Shown here one piece after another: positions 43,943 to 52,071 of a DNA stretch of 64,000 nt (positions within the stretch are counted from its first letter, which is position 1; every line of letters starts with the position of its first letter). The notes beneath the pieces are model-generated. The model had not been told where the DNA came from. It made no database searches and was given only the letters and a program-made list of their open reading frames with translations. This DNA is from Rhizobium sp. (GTDB lineage: Bacteria; Pseudomonadota; Alphaproteobacteria; Rhizobiales; Rhizobiaceae). Both the position numbers and the translations under genes were made by a program. Where the stretch lies: assembly GCA_019739215.1 (NCBI GenBank), contig JAHHDR010000032.1:1-64000 (forward strand), in the 5' to 3' direction.

Positions 43943-45430
43943 ATGAACATGATCCAGCAGAGCATTGATCCGGAGGAAGACACGGTGGATTTCCAGAGCT
44001 TCTCGCACGGTCTCTATATCGGCGGAAAATGGGTGCGCGCGCGCGGCGATCGCCGGATCGAGGTCGTCGACCCCGCGACCGAAGCCGTAATTGCCGCTGT
44101 TCCAGATGCCACGGTCGAGGATGCTGCCGATGCCGTTGCCGCCGCCGCCAGTGCTGCGGAAGGCTGGCGCGACACGCCGCCGCGCAAGCGCTCGGAAATC
44201 CTGCGGCGCTGCTACGAACTGATGATCGAGCGTGCCGAAACCCTCGCCACGCTGATTTCGCTGGAGAACGGCAAGGCCCTGCGCGATGCGCGCGGCGAAG
44301 TCGCCTATGCCGCCGAGTTCTTCCGCTGGAACGCCGAGGAGGCGGTGCGCATATCGGGCGAGTTCGGCATCGCCCCGGCCGGCACCAACCGCATCGTCGT
44401 CGACTACCAGCCGATCGGCATCTGCGTGCTGATCACGCCCTGGAACTTCCCCGCTGCCATGGCGACGCGCAAGATCGCGCCGGCGCTCGCCGCCGGCTGC
44501 ACCGTCATTCTCAAGCCCGCCAGCGAGACACCGCTGACGGCCTATGCGCTGGCCGCGCTCTACGAGGAAGCGGGCGTGCCGCCGGGCGTGGTCAACGTGC
44601 TGACCACCACCAATCCCGGCGCCGTCACCGCCTCGATGCTGGCCGACCCCCGAGTCCGCAAGCTGTCCTTCACCGGCTCGACCGGCGTCGGCCGGACGCT
44701 GCTGGCCGAAGCCGCGAAACATGTCATCTCCTGTTCGATGGAACTCGGCGGCAACGCGCCGTTCATCGTTTTCGACGACGCCGATCTCGAGGCCGCGCTC
44801 GATGGCGTGATGATCGCCAAGATGCGCAATGCCGGCGAAGCCTGCACGGCCGCCAACCGCATCTATGTGCAGTCCGGCATCCATGATGCCTTCGCCGAGG
44901 GCCTTACCCGGCGCATGACCGCGCTCAAGGTGGGCCAGGGCATCAATCCCGAAACCGAATGCGGCCCGATGATCACGCGCAAGGCTGTCTCCAAGATCGA
45001 CGCGCTGGTGCAGGAGGCGATCTTTCGGGGCGCCGAGGTCCGCTGCGGCGGCATGGTCACGGAGGGTCGCGGCTTCTATTATCCGCCCACGGTCCTGGTC
45101 AATGTTCCCGCCGATGCGCGCATGGCGCACGAGGAGATCTTCGGCCCGGTTGCGCCGATCTATGCCTTCGAGACCGAGGCCGAGGCGATCACAGGTGCCA
45201 ACGACACCGAATATGGGCTTGCCGCCTATATCTACACGAAGGACATTTCCCGCGGCATGCGCGTTGCGTCTCGCGTGGAATCGGGCATGATCGGGCTCAA
45301 TCGCGGCCTCGTGTCCGACCCTGCGGCACCCTTTGGCGGCGTCAAGCAGAGCGGTCTCGGCCGCGAGGGCGGCCAGCATCACGGCATCGCCGAGTTCATG
45401 GAGGCGAAATACATCGCCACCAGTTTCTGA
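43943..45430 (+). CDS. NAD(P)-dependent succinate-semialdehyde dehydrogenase-like ALDH
   Basis: A 495-residue aldehyde dehydrogenase close to Gab[24 protein letters not shown] near residue 155, FTGSTGVGR near 245, the base in [17 protein letters not shown] near 268 and the cysteine in [11 protein letters not shown] near 300 (Cys in GEACTA). The C-terminus [15 protein letters not shown] is typical. GGGAGAGACCG precedes the ATG at 43943, 17 bases after the Fe-ADH gene. Probable conversion of succinate semialdehyde or a similar semialdehyde to the acid. Confidence 0.9.
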   Translation: MNMIQQSIDPEEDTVDFQSFSHGLYIGGKWVRARGDRRIEVVDPATEAVIAAVPDATVEDAADAVAAAASAAEGWRDTPPRKRSEILRRCYELMIERAETLATLISLENGKALRDARGEVAYAAEFFRWNAEEAVRISGEFGIAPAGTNRIVVDYQPIGICVLITPWNFPAAMATRKIAPALAAGCTVILKPASETPLTAYALAALYEEAGVPPGVVNVLTTTNPGAVTASMLADPRVRKLSFTGSTGVGRTLLAEAAKHVISCSMELGGNAPFIVFDDADLEAALDGVMIAKMRNAGEACTAANRIYVQSGIHDAFAEGLTRRMTALKVGQGINPETECGPMITRKAVSKIDALVQEAIFRGAEVRCGGMVTEGRGFYYPPTVLVNVPADARMAHEEIFGPVAPIYAFETEAEAITGANDTEYGLAAYIYTKDISRGMRVASRVESGMIGLNRGLVSDPAAPFGGVKQSGLGREGGQHHGIAEFMEAKYIATSF

Positions 45431-45446
45431 CATCCGGGAGGCGCCG

Positions 45447-46262
45447 TTGACCGATCTGTTCCGCATCCGAGACCATGTCGCCGATTTCGATGCCCTTGTC
45501 GCCGACATCCTCGCCCGCAGCGCTGCGACCTGCGCGCGTCTGCCGATGATTGCGGATGTCGCCACTGGTCCCGGACCCGGCGATGCGGTCGACATCTTCC
45601 GTCCGGAGGGCTCCGCCTCGGGCCTGCCGGTGCATATGTTCATCCATGGCGGCTACTGGCGCATGTTCTCCAAGCGGGACTATGCCTGCATTGCCGACAC
45701 CGTCACCGCCGCCGGCGCCATCGCCGTGATCGTCGACTACACCCTGATGCCTTCCGTCCGCATGGTCACGCTTGTTGACCAGGTCCGCCGCGCCCGCGAC
45801 TGGGTGCGCGACAACATCGAAGGGCACGGCGGCGACCCCACCCGGATTTCGGTCAGCGGACATTCGGCCGGCGCCCATCTCGCGAGCTTCCTGTTCACGG
45901 CCGACCAGGCGCCGTCGGGGCTCCGCGCGGCCCTTTTGCTCGGCGGCCTTTACGAACTCGAGCCGCTCAGGTCGTCCTTCCTGCAGGCGGAAATCGGCCT
46001 CACGGACCAGGAAGTCGCTGCCTTTACGCCGCTTACCCAGCGCCACGCGCCCGGCCCTCGCATCGAAATCACGCTCGGCGCCGACGAAACTGCACCATTC
46101 CACAGCCAGGCCGCCGACTTCGCCGATCATCTGACCCGCCAGGGCCTGCAGGTGACGCGATCGGCCCTTGCGGCGCGAAACCACATGACCAGTGTCCGCG
46201 ACCTCGCCATTCCTGGCACCGAGGCGGGGCGCCTGCTGACCGACCTGATCCGCACGGCTTAG
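45447..46262 (+). CDS. alpha/beta hydrolase (kynurenine formamidase/esterase-like)
   Basis: A 271-residue alpha/beta hydrolase. The oxyanion motif is MFIHGGYWRMFSKRDY near residue 65 and the nucleophile elbow ISVSGHSAGAHLASF near 135; a late histidine lies in ARNHMTSVRD. HGGYW is typical of arylformamidases and related carboxylesterases. I chose the TTG at 45447 because GGGAGG lies five bases before it and no early in-frame ATG exists. It begins 16 bases after the aldehyde dehydrogenase gene. Confidence 0.85.
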   Translation: MTDLFRIRDHVADFDALVADILARSAATCARLPMIADVATGPGPGDAVDIFRPEGSASGLPVHMFIHGGYWRMFSKRDYACIADTVTAAGAIAVIVDYTLMPSVRMVTLVDQVRRARDWVRDNIEGHGGDPTRISVSGHSAGAHLASFLFTADQAPSGLRAALLLGGLYELEPLRSSFLQAEIGLTDQEVAAFTPLTQRHAPGPRIEITLGADETAPFHSQAADFADHLTRQGLQVTRSALAARNHMTSVRDLAIPGTEAGRLLTDLIRTA

Positions 46263-46328
46263 CGTGACTCCTTCTTCACGTCGCGACGGCAACCACATCG
46301 AAGGATTTCCTCAGTCCCCGCTTGGGAG

Positions 46329-46475
46329 ATAGATGCCCCCGGTCTACCGTCGATCGAGTACAAGTTCGAGCCTGGCGAAGTGCGCACCTTTGCCGATTCC
46401 ATGCTGCCATTCGACGACATGAAGAAGTTCGGCACGCTCGCCAAGCTGACCACCAGATGGTACAGCGCCGACTGA
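46329..46475 (+). pseudogene. 3' remnant of a lost gene
   Basis: A 48-codon stretch ends at TGA 46473 and reads sensibly as a C-terminus: YKFEPGEVRTFADSMLPFDD, then MKKFGTLAKLTTRWYSAD. It has no start codon with a ribosome site and no upstream continuation in any frame. The codon use is ordinary for the window. I cannot name the family with confidence; the tail of a transporter binding protein is possible, given the FAD oxidase that follows. It suggests that a deletion removed most of a gene between the hydrolase and the oxidase. Confidence 0.3.
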
Positions 46476-46528
46476 GGTCGCGCGGCACGGGCGGCCACGC
46501 CCGTGCCCTTCATCCGGAAGAACGTGGC

Positions 46529-47809
46529 ATGCCCTATCCCGACACCTATTACAGGCGGACCATGGCCGAAGACCGGCCGCGCGCCGCCCTTGCCGGCCCT
46601 GTGGACTGCGACACCGTCGTCATCGGTGGCGGCCTGGCTGGTCTGACAACTTCACTGCAGCTTGCCCGTGGCGGGCAGGCGGTCGTGCTCCTGGAAGCCG
46701 ACCGCGTCGGCTTCGGCGCCTCGGGGCGCAATGGCGGCTTCGTCAGTCCCGGCTTTTCGACCGGCAACGACGAGATCGCCCGCAAGGCCGGCAAGGACGT
46801 CGCTGCAAAGCTGTTCCAGCTCTCGGTCGAGGGCGTGGAGTTCATCCGCGACACGATCCGGACGCTGGGCATCGACAGCGCCGCGCCCATGCCCGGCATC
46901 ACCAGTGTGCTGCGCTATGACGACGGCCCCTCGCTTCGCGCCTATCGCGAACAGCTTCTCAGGGACCATGGCTTTGAGCTCGACTATCTCGAGACGGACC
47001 AAGTCCGGGCCGTCCTGCGTTCCGAGCGCTATTTCCAGGCACTGCGCAACCCGCACGCCTTCCACATGCATCCGCTCAACTACCTCCGCGCGCTGGCCGC
47101 CGAGATCGAACGGCTGGGCAGCCGGATCTACGAGACGTCAGCGGCGACTGCGACCGACCTCTCGGGACCTGAAAAGCAGGTCCGCACGGCCAGCGGCGAG
47201 GTTCGCGCCCGCCATGTCGTGTTCACGACCGGCGGCTATACCGGCAATCTCGAACCCCGGCTCCGGCGCGCCTTCCTGCCGATCGCGACCTATGTGATGG
47301 TCAGCGAGGAGGCGCCGGAGTTGATCGCCGCGGCGATCGCCACCCGCGATGCCATAGGCGACAACCGCCGGGCCGGTGATTACTACCGCCTCGTGGACGG
47401 CGGCCGCCGTATTTTGTGGGGCGGGCGCATCACCACGCGCGCGGCGGCCACCGAGGGTCTCGTGCGGGAACTGCGCCGCGAGATGATCGGCACCTATCCG
47501 CAACTCGCGGAACTCAGGACCGAACTCGCCTGGTCGGGGCTGATGTCCTATGCCCGCCACCTCATGCCCCAGATCGGCGCGATCGCGCCCTGCGTCTGGC
47601 ATTGCACGGCCTTCGGCGGCCACGGGCTGAACACCACCGCCCTCGGCGGCAAGGTCGTGGCCGAGGCGATCCTCGGGCAGAGCGAGCGGTACAGACTGTT
47701 CCGACCCTTCGGTCTGGACTGGGCCGGAGGCGCCGCAGGCCTGGCCGTGGCCCAGCTCACCTACTGGAGACTTCAGGCGCAGGACTGGTGGCGCGAACGC
47801 GCCGCATGA
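46529..47809 (+). CDS. FAD-dependent oxidoreductase (DAO family, PuuB-like)
   Basis: A 426-residue flavoprotein of the DadA/glycine oxidase/gamma-glutamylputrescine oxidase group. The dinucleotide-binding motif is TVVIGGGLAGLTTSLQLA near residue 30 with GFGASGRNGGFVSPG following, a hallmark of PuuB-like oxidases; the C-terminal FAD contact is FGGHGLNTTALGGKVVAEAI. It probably oxidises a secondary or primary amine to an aldehyde, which would feed the aldehyde dehydrogenase of the same operon. GGAAG precedes the ATG at 46529. Confidence 0.88.
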   Translation: MPYPDTYYRRTMAEDRPRAALAGPVDCDTVVIGGGLAGLTTSLQLARGGQAVVLLEADRVGFGASGRNGGFVSPGFSTGNDEIARKAGKDVAAKLFQLSVEGVEFIRDTIRTLGIDSAAPMPGITSVLRYDDGPSLRAYREQLLRDHGFELDYLETDQVRAVLRSERYFQALRNPHAFHMHPLNYLRALAAEIERLGSRIYETSAATATDLSGPEKQVRTASGEVRARHVVFTTGGYTGNLEPRLRRAFLPIATYVMVSEEAPELIAAAIATRDAIGDNRRAGDYYRLVDGGRRILWGGRITTRAAATEGLVRELRREMIGTYPQLAELRTELAWSGLMSYARHLMPQIGAIAPCVWHCTAFGGHGLNTTALGGKVVAEAILGQSERYRLFRPFGLDWAGGAAGLAVAQLTYWRLQAQDWWRERAA

Positions 47810-47825
47810 ACAAGAAGGCGGCGAC

Positions 47826-48047
47826 ATGCGCGGTCGATTGATCCTCAGCCATCCGGACGGCGCCCGGCGCGTCGGCGGCGTGCTCCTCGTTCTGCTCATC
47901 ACGCTGGCCCTTCAACCAAGCTTGGCACTCAGTTCGCAACGCCCGGCCGTGCAGCAGGCCATGGCTTTGAAGGCCGCGCATGCCTTCAGGACCGTGCTGG
48001 ACGACGAAACGAGGACTGCACTCTTCCCGCAAAACGCAAACAGCTGA
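47826..48047 (+). CDS. small hypothetical protein with signal or membrane segment
   Basis: A 73-residue protein with one hydrophobic segment (VGGVLLVLLITLALQPSLALS) that could be a signal peptide or membrane anchor; the remainder is short and unremarkable. It starts 16 bases after the oxidase stop with AAGGCGGCGAC before the ATG. I do not recognise a family. It is real only by position and coding sense. Confidence 0.5.
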   Translation: MRGRLILSHPDGARRVGGVLLVLLITLALQPSLALSSQRPAVQQAMALKAAHAFRTVLDDETRTALFPQNANS

Positions 48048-48201
48048 AAATATCGGACCTGTCTGCGGAATGCGGGTCATTGATAGGATTCAAACCTCAA
48101 CCCATCTGGTATGAGACACCGGCTTTGTCTAACCGGCCGTCCTGTCGAGCAGGGTTCCGACAGATTCACGCAGTTTCAGACAGTGGGCAGCAATGCCCAC
48201 T

Positions 48202-49020
48202 CTACAAATCCGGATGGCGATTGACATCCTTGTAGAGCAGGTAGCGGAAGCGTCCCGGGCCGCCGGCATAGCAGGCCTGGGGACAGAAGGCGCGTAGCCA
48301 CATGTAGTCGCCAGCCTCGACTTCCACCCAGTCCTCGTTCAGGCGATAGACCGCCTTGCCCTCGAGGACATAGAGGCCATGCTCCATGACGTGCGTTTCC
48401 ATAAAGGGAATGATGGCGCCCGGCTCAAACGTGACGATGTTGAGATGCATGTCGTAGCGCACGTCGGACGGATCGATGAAGCGGGTGGTCGCCCAGCGGC
48501 CCTGGGTCTCGGGCATGGCGTGCATCTCGCAATCGTCTTCATGGGTGAAGATGGCCAGCGGCGGCTCCAGGCCGTCCACGGCCTTGAACGCCTTGCGGAT
48601 CCAGTGAAACCGGATCGGCGCCGCACTTTCGTTGCGGAAAGCCCATTTTGCTCCGGCGGGCAGATAGGCGAATGAACCGGTGCGCAGCGGATAGTCGCTG
48701 CCCTCATAGGCAATCTTGCCCTCGCCCTCGACGACGAAGATTGCCGCCGATGCCCGTGCATCCGGCTCAGGCCTGGCACTGCCGCCACCGGGCCTCACCT
48801 CCATGATGTACTGGGCGAAGGTTTCGGCAAAGCCGCTCAGTGGTCGCGCGATGATCCACGCCCTGGTTTCGTCCCAATGCGGCAAGACGCTGGTGACGAT
48901 GTCGCTCATCACGGTCTTCGGGATCACCGCATAGGCTGTCGTAAAGACGGCCTTGCTGGAGAGTGTCTGGGTCTGTGGCGGAAGGCCGCCAACCTGCGAA
49001 AAATACTGATTTCTGCTCAT
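48202..49020 (-). CDS. allE: (S)-ureidoglycine aminohydrolase
   Basis: A 272-residue bicupin that releases ammonia from ureidoglycine to give ureidoglycolate in allantoin (purine ring) breakdown; Mn-dependent in characterised homologues (YlbA/AllE). The second cupin holds the metal motif EPGAIIPFMETHVMEHGLYVLEG (Glu, His, His) near residue 200. The sequence DYMWLRAFCPQACYAGGPGRFRYLLYKD near the end is diagnostic. Its start overlaps the stop of a decayed flavin reductase frame (ATGA). No other allantoin genes are in the window. Confidence 0.9.
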   Translation of the reverse strand: MSRNQYFSQVGGLPPQTQTLSSKAVFTTAYAVIPKTVMSDIVTSVLPHWDETRAWIIARPLSGFAETFAQYIMEVRPGGGSARPEPDARASAAIFVVEGEGKIAYEGSDYPLRTGSFAYLPAGAKWAFRNESAAPIRFHWIRKAFKAVDGLEPPLAIFTHEDDCEMHAMPETQGRWATTRFIDPSDVRYDMHLNIVTFEPGAIIPFMETHVMEHGLYVLEGKAVYRLNEDWVEVEAGDYMWLRAFCPQACYAGGPGRFRYLLYKDVNRHPDL

Positions 49021-49275
49021 TCTGCGATCAACGTCTCAACTGCCTTGCGATTCTCCCATTCCTGTGACGTCAGCGTCCTGATGTCAAACTGATCTCGCGT
49101 GCGGGGTGTGCCCGCCCATGCGGCCGACGGCGTCCATGAGCTGCTGGTCGATATGCAGCTTCGACGAGTTGACCGCGTCGCTGCGCACGAACACGCCAAC
49201 GACAGGAGCGGCAGCCTCGCCAGGAAATAGCGCCCCGGCATGAGGCAGGTCCTTGCGGCCGTGCAAAGCGCGCAA
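49017..49275 (-). pseudogene. degraded flavin reductase-like gene fragment
   Basis: The minus strand reads GALFPGEAAAPVVGVFVRSD, NSSKLHIDQQLMDAVGRMGG, then after a frame change near 49100 continues RTRDQFDIRTLTSQEWENRK to a stop at 49017. Joined, this resembles the C-terminal third of a flavin reductase family protein. The N-terminal part is missing and the reading frame is broken, so it is a relic. The stop overlaps the allE start as ATGA, so the intact gene was once coupled upstream of allE. Identification rests on motif memory and is tentative. Confidence 0.45.
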
Positions 49276-49358
49276 GGAAGCTTGCCACTCCCTCCTCTCG
49301 ACCTATATCCTGCCCCAGGAGGAGACGTCCTGTAACCGCACGGGGCGACAAGAGGAAC
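49276..49358 (+). promoter_or_regulatory. upstream region of coxC
   Basis: This is the gene-free part of the 338-base gap between allE and coxC; the rest is taken by the flavin reductase relic. CAAGAGGAAC provides the coxC ribosome site. I see no clear operator; the TTCGTG repeats found before coxM are absent here. Confidence 0.3.
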
Positions 49359-50531
49359 ATGCTGGCAGGCCATAATCCATATCTCGTGGCGCTTTCGGTG
49401 GCGGTCGCGATCCTGGGTGGCTACACCGGACTCGGGCTCGCCGCGCGGATCGCCGGCCGGTCCGGCCTGCAGCGCCGTGCCCTTCTCGTCGGTGCTGCGG
49501 CGTTCCTGTCGATCGGCATCTGGACGATGCATTTCGTCGGCATGCTGGCAGCGCCGCTACCCGGAGATGCGGCCTATCTCGTGCTGCCCACCATCGTCTC
49601 CTATCTCATCTGCGCGCTGGTCGTCGGGGTCTCCGTGTTCTTCGTCATCGGCAGCCGGCCCGGCGCACTCGGCACCGCCGTCGCCGCGCTGCTGCTCGGC
49701 ATCGGCATTAGTTCGATGCATTATGTCGGCATCCACGGGCTGGCGGGCAATTTCGCCATCCAACACGATCTCTCGAAAGTCGCGCTCTCTGTCATGATCG
49801 CCATCGCCACGGCCTATGGCGCGCTCAGAATTTTCCTGGCGCCCCAGACCGGGCTGCGGCTGGCGGTCGCGGCATTCGCATTCGGCCTTGCCGTTTCCGG
49901 CATGCATTACACGGCGATGGCGGGCATGCATTTCGTGCCGCCCGGCGCCGGCCACCATTCCGCAGCCGCCCTGTCAGACGGGTTGCAGGTCTCGCCACAG
50001 ATCGTGTCGCTGATCGTCGCCTGCCTCTGCTTTCTCATCGCGGCCGGCTTTCTCCTCTTCCTGCTGCCGGAGCAATGGGGCCAGGTCGAACCGCCGGCGC
50101 GCCTGGTTGCGTCCAATGGCGTGATCTTCGAAGCGCCGCCCGTCGACCCCGGCGTGGAGCCCGCTTCGACCGACAAGGTGCAGCGCGTTCCCGTCCAGAG
50201 CGCCGGCGCCACCCAGTTCGTCCAGCTCGGCGAGATCCGGTCACTGCGCGCCGACGCCCATTACACATGGGTGCATGACGGCAACCGGGAGCGCATGTGC
50301 AGCTGGTCGATCTCGGAAGCAGAAGCCGCGCTCGATCCCGCAATGTTCCTGCGCGTCCACCGCAGCCATATCGTCGCCATGCCGCATGTCGTGCTGATCC
50401 GCAAGGAAGGGGATGGCGCGGTGGTCGAGGTCGACGGTCCCAATCCGCACCTGGTTCCCGTCAGCCGCGCCAGGGTGGCCGAAGTCAAGGCACGGCTTGG
50501 TCTCGCCCGACGCCAACCCGTCCGCGGATAG
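49359..50531 (+). CDS. coxC: CoxC: MHYT membrane sensor with LytTR DNA-binding domain
   Basis: A 390-residue membrane-bound regulator. Seven helices carry three MHYT-type motifs (TMHFVGM, SMHYVGIHG, GMHYTAMAGMH), proposed elsewhere to bind a metal and sense a diatomic gas. A linker of ~50 residues leads to a C-terminal LytTR domain (residues ~285-385; VQLGEIRSLRADAHYTWVHD and FLRVHRSHIVAM). This architecture matches CoxC/CoxH of Oligotropha. It is first in the cox cluster, and TTCGTG repeats suited to LytTR proteins lie between it and coxM. Confidence 0.92.
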   Translation: MLAGHNPYLVALSVAVAILGGYTGLGLAARIAGRSGLQRRALLVGAAAFLSIGIWTMHFVGMLAAPLPGDAAYLVLPTIVSYLICALVVGVSVFFVIGSRPGALGTAVAALLLGIGISSMHYVGIHGLAGNFAIQHDLSKVALSVMIAIATAYGALRIFLAPQTGLRLAVAAFAFGLAVSGMHYTAMAGMHFVPPGAGHHSAAALSDGLQVSPQIVSLIVACLCFLIAAGFLLFLLPEQWGQVEPPARLVASNGVIFEAPPVDPGVEPASTDKVQRVPVQSAGATQFVQLGEIRSLRADAHYTWVHDGNRERMCSWSISEAEAALDPAMFLRVHRSHIVAMPHVVLIRKEGDGAVVEVDGPNPHLVPVSRARVAEVKARLGLARRQPVRG

Positions 50532-50549
50532 GTAAGGCGGGCTGACGCA

Positions 50550-50599
50550 GTTCGTGCGCAAAAGAGCGCCGTTCGTGCGAATGTCAGGCTTTCGTGACG
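50550..50599 (+). promoter_or_regulatory. direct repeats before coxM, putative LytTR binding sites
   Basis: GTTCGTGCG occurs at 50550-50558 and again at 50571-50579, exactly 21 bases (two helical turns) apart; a weaker TTTCGTGACG copy starts at 50590. LytTR regulators bind paired nine-base direct repeats with this spacing, and the core resembles the AlgR box CCGTTCGTC. They lie 98-147 bases before the coxM start, in the 165-base coxC-coxM gap. Confidence 0.6.
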
Positions 50600-50696
50600 C
50601 CATTGACGCCCTTTGCTTGCACCCCGCCGAAACCGGCCACAGGCTTCCTCCATCGCCGCGTCGGGAGCGCGGCAAACCCATCATCTGGAGGAGAAG

Positions 50697-51560
50697 ATGA
50701 TACCGGGAACTTTCGACTATCACCGTCCGTCGACCGTTGCGGACGCGATCAAGCTGCTTGCCGAACTGGGTGAAGAAGCACGGCCGCTGGCGGGCGGCCA
50801 CAGCCTGATACCGATGATGAAACTCCGCATGGCGTCGCCGGAACATCTGGTCGACCTGCATGCGATCACCACGCTCAAGGGCATCTGTCGCGATGGTGCC
50901 AACGTCGTCATCGGCGCGATGACGACGCAGCACGAAATGCTGCAGTCCTCCGAAATCGCCTCGGACCTGCCGATCTTCATCGAAACCGCCCGGCTGATCG
51001 CCGACCCGCAGGTGCGCTATTGCGGCACGATCGGCGGCAATGTCGCCAATGGCGATCCGGGCAACGACCTGCCGGCGCTGATGCTGGTGCTGGGCGCAAC
51101 CTATCGGCTCGAGGGTCCATCCGGCAGCCGGGACATTCCGGCGCGGGACTTCTACCAGGGTGCCTATTTTACGGCACTGGAGCCCGGCGAGATCCTGACA
51201 TCCGTCAGCATACCCGCCCAGCCATCCGGCCACGGTTACGCCTATGAAAAGCTCAAGCGCAAGGTCGGCGACTATGCTACCGCCGCGGCAGCCGTGGTGC
51301 TCACCATGGACGGAGGCAGGGTCGCGCACTGTTCCATCGGACTGACCAACCTTGCCGACACGCCGCTGCTGGCGGAGGAGGCTGCGGCCTCGCTCGTCGG
51401 CGGCAGTCTCGACGATGCGTCGATCGCACGGGCCGCCGATCTTGCCCGCGCCATCATGGCGCCGGCGGCGGATGCCCGCGGCCCGGTCGAATACAAGATC
51501 CATGTCGGCGGCATCATGGTCGCCCGCGCCATCCAGCGCGCCGCCGCCCGCGCGGCCTGA
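50697..51560 (+). CDS. coxM: aerobic CO dehydrogenase FAD subunit CoxM
   Basis: A 287-residue FAD-binding subunit, the medium chain of CO dehydrogenase. FAD motifs are intact: [17 protein letters not shown] near residue 30 and [20 protein letters not shown] near 105; [17 protein letters not shown] marks the C-terminal domain. The ATG at 50697 has GGAGGAGAAG before it. It passes electrons from the CoxS clusters to the respiratory chain. It is ten bases upstream of coxS, and the M-S-L order is that of form I operons. Confidence 0.95.
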   Translation: MIPGTFDYHRPSTVADAIKLLAELGEEARPLAGGHSLIPMMKLRMASPEHLVDLHAITTLKGICRDGANVVIGAMTTQHEMLQSSEIASDLPIFIETARLIADPQVRYCGTIGGNVANGDPGNDLPALMLVLGATYRLEGPSGSRDIPARDFYQGAYFTALEPGEILTSVSIPAQPSGHGYAYEKLKRKVGDYATAAAAVVLTMDGGRVAHCSIGLTNLADTPLLAEEAAASLVGGSLDDASIARAADLARAIMAPAADARGPVEYKIHVGGIMVARAIQRAAARAA

Positions 51561-51570
51561 GGAGGAACCA

Positions 51571-52071
51571 ATGGCAAAGACCCATATCACGATGACGGTC
51601 AATGGCGAGACGGTCGAGGGACTGGCCGAGCCGCGCCTGCTGCTCATCCATTTCATTCGCGAAAATCTCGGTCTGACCGGCGCCCATATCGGATGCGACA
51701 CCTCGCATTGCGGCGCCTGTACCGTCGATATCGACGGCATGTCGGTGAAGAGTTGCACCATGTTTGCCGTGCAGGCCGAAGGCGCGAGCATCACGACGAT
51801 CGAGGGCGTCGCCAATGCCGACGGCACGCTGTCGGCGCTGCAGGAAGGCTTCCGGCAGATGCATGGCCTGCAATGCGGCTTCTGCACGCCGGGCATGATC
51901 CTGCGCGCCCACCGCCTGCTGCAGGAAAATCCGGACCCGACCGAAGACGAGATCCGCATGGGCATTTCAGGCAATCTCTGTCGCTGCACCGGCTACCAGA
52001 ACATCGTCAAGGCGATCCAGCACGCGGCCGCCAACATCAACGGCACCGAATTCAAGGAGGCAGCGGAATGA
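51571..52071 (+). CDS. coxS: aerobic CO dehydrogenase iron-sulphur subunit CoxS
   Basis: A 166-residue subunit with two [2Fe-2S] clusters: [17 protein letters not shown] with a later SCTMFAV cysteine, and [12 protein letters not shown] with [25 protein letters not shown] precedes the ATG. The stop overlaps the coxL start (ATGA). It conducts electrons from the Mo-Cu site of CoxL to FAD in CoxM. Confidence 0.96.
   Translation: MAKTHITMTVNGETVEGLAEPRLLLIHFIRENLGLTGAHIGCDTSHCGACTVDIDGMSVKSCTMFAVQAEGASITTIEGVANADGTLSALQEGFRQMHGLQCGFCTPGMILRAHRLLQENPDPTEDEIRMGISGNLCRCTGYQNIVKAIQHAAANINGTEFKEAAE

Noticed and set aside
48100..48125. ATCTGGTATGAGACACC as another GntR site
   Set aside because: Only the left half matches TGGTNNNACCA; the position between convergent genes is not a promoter.
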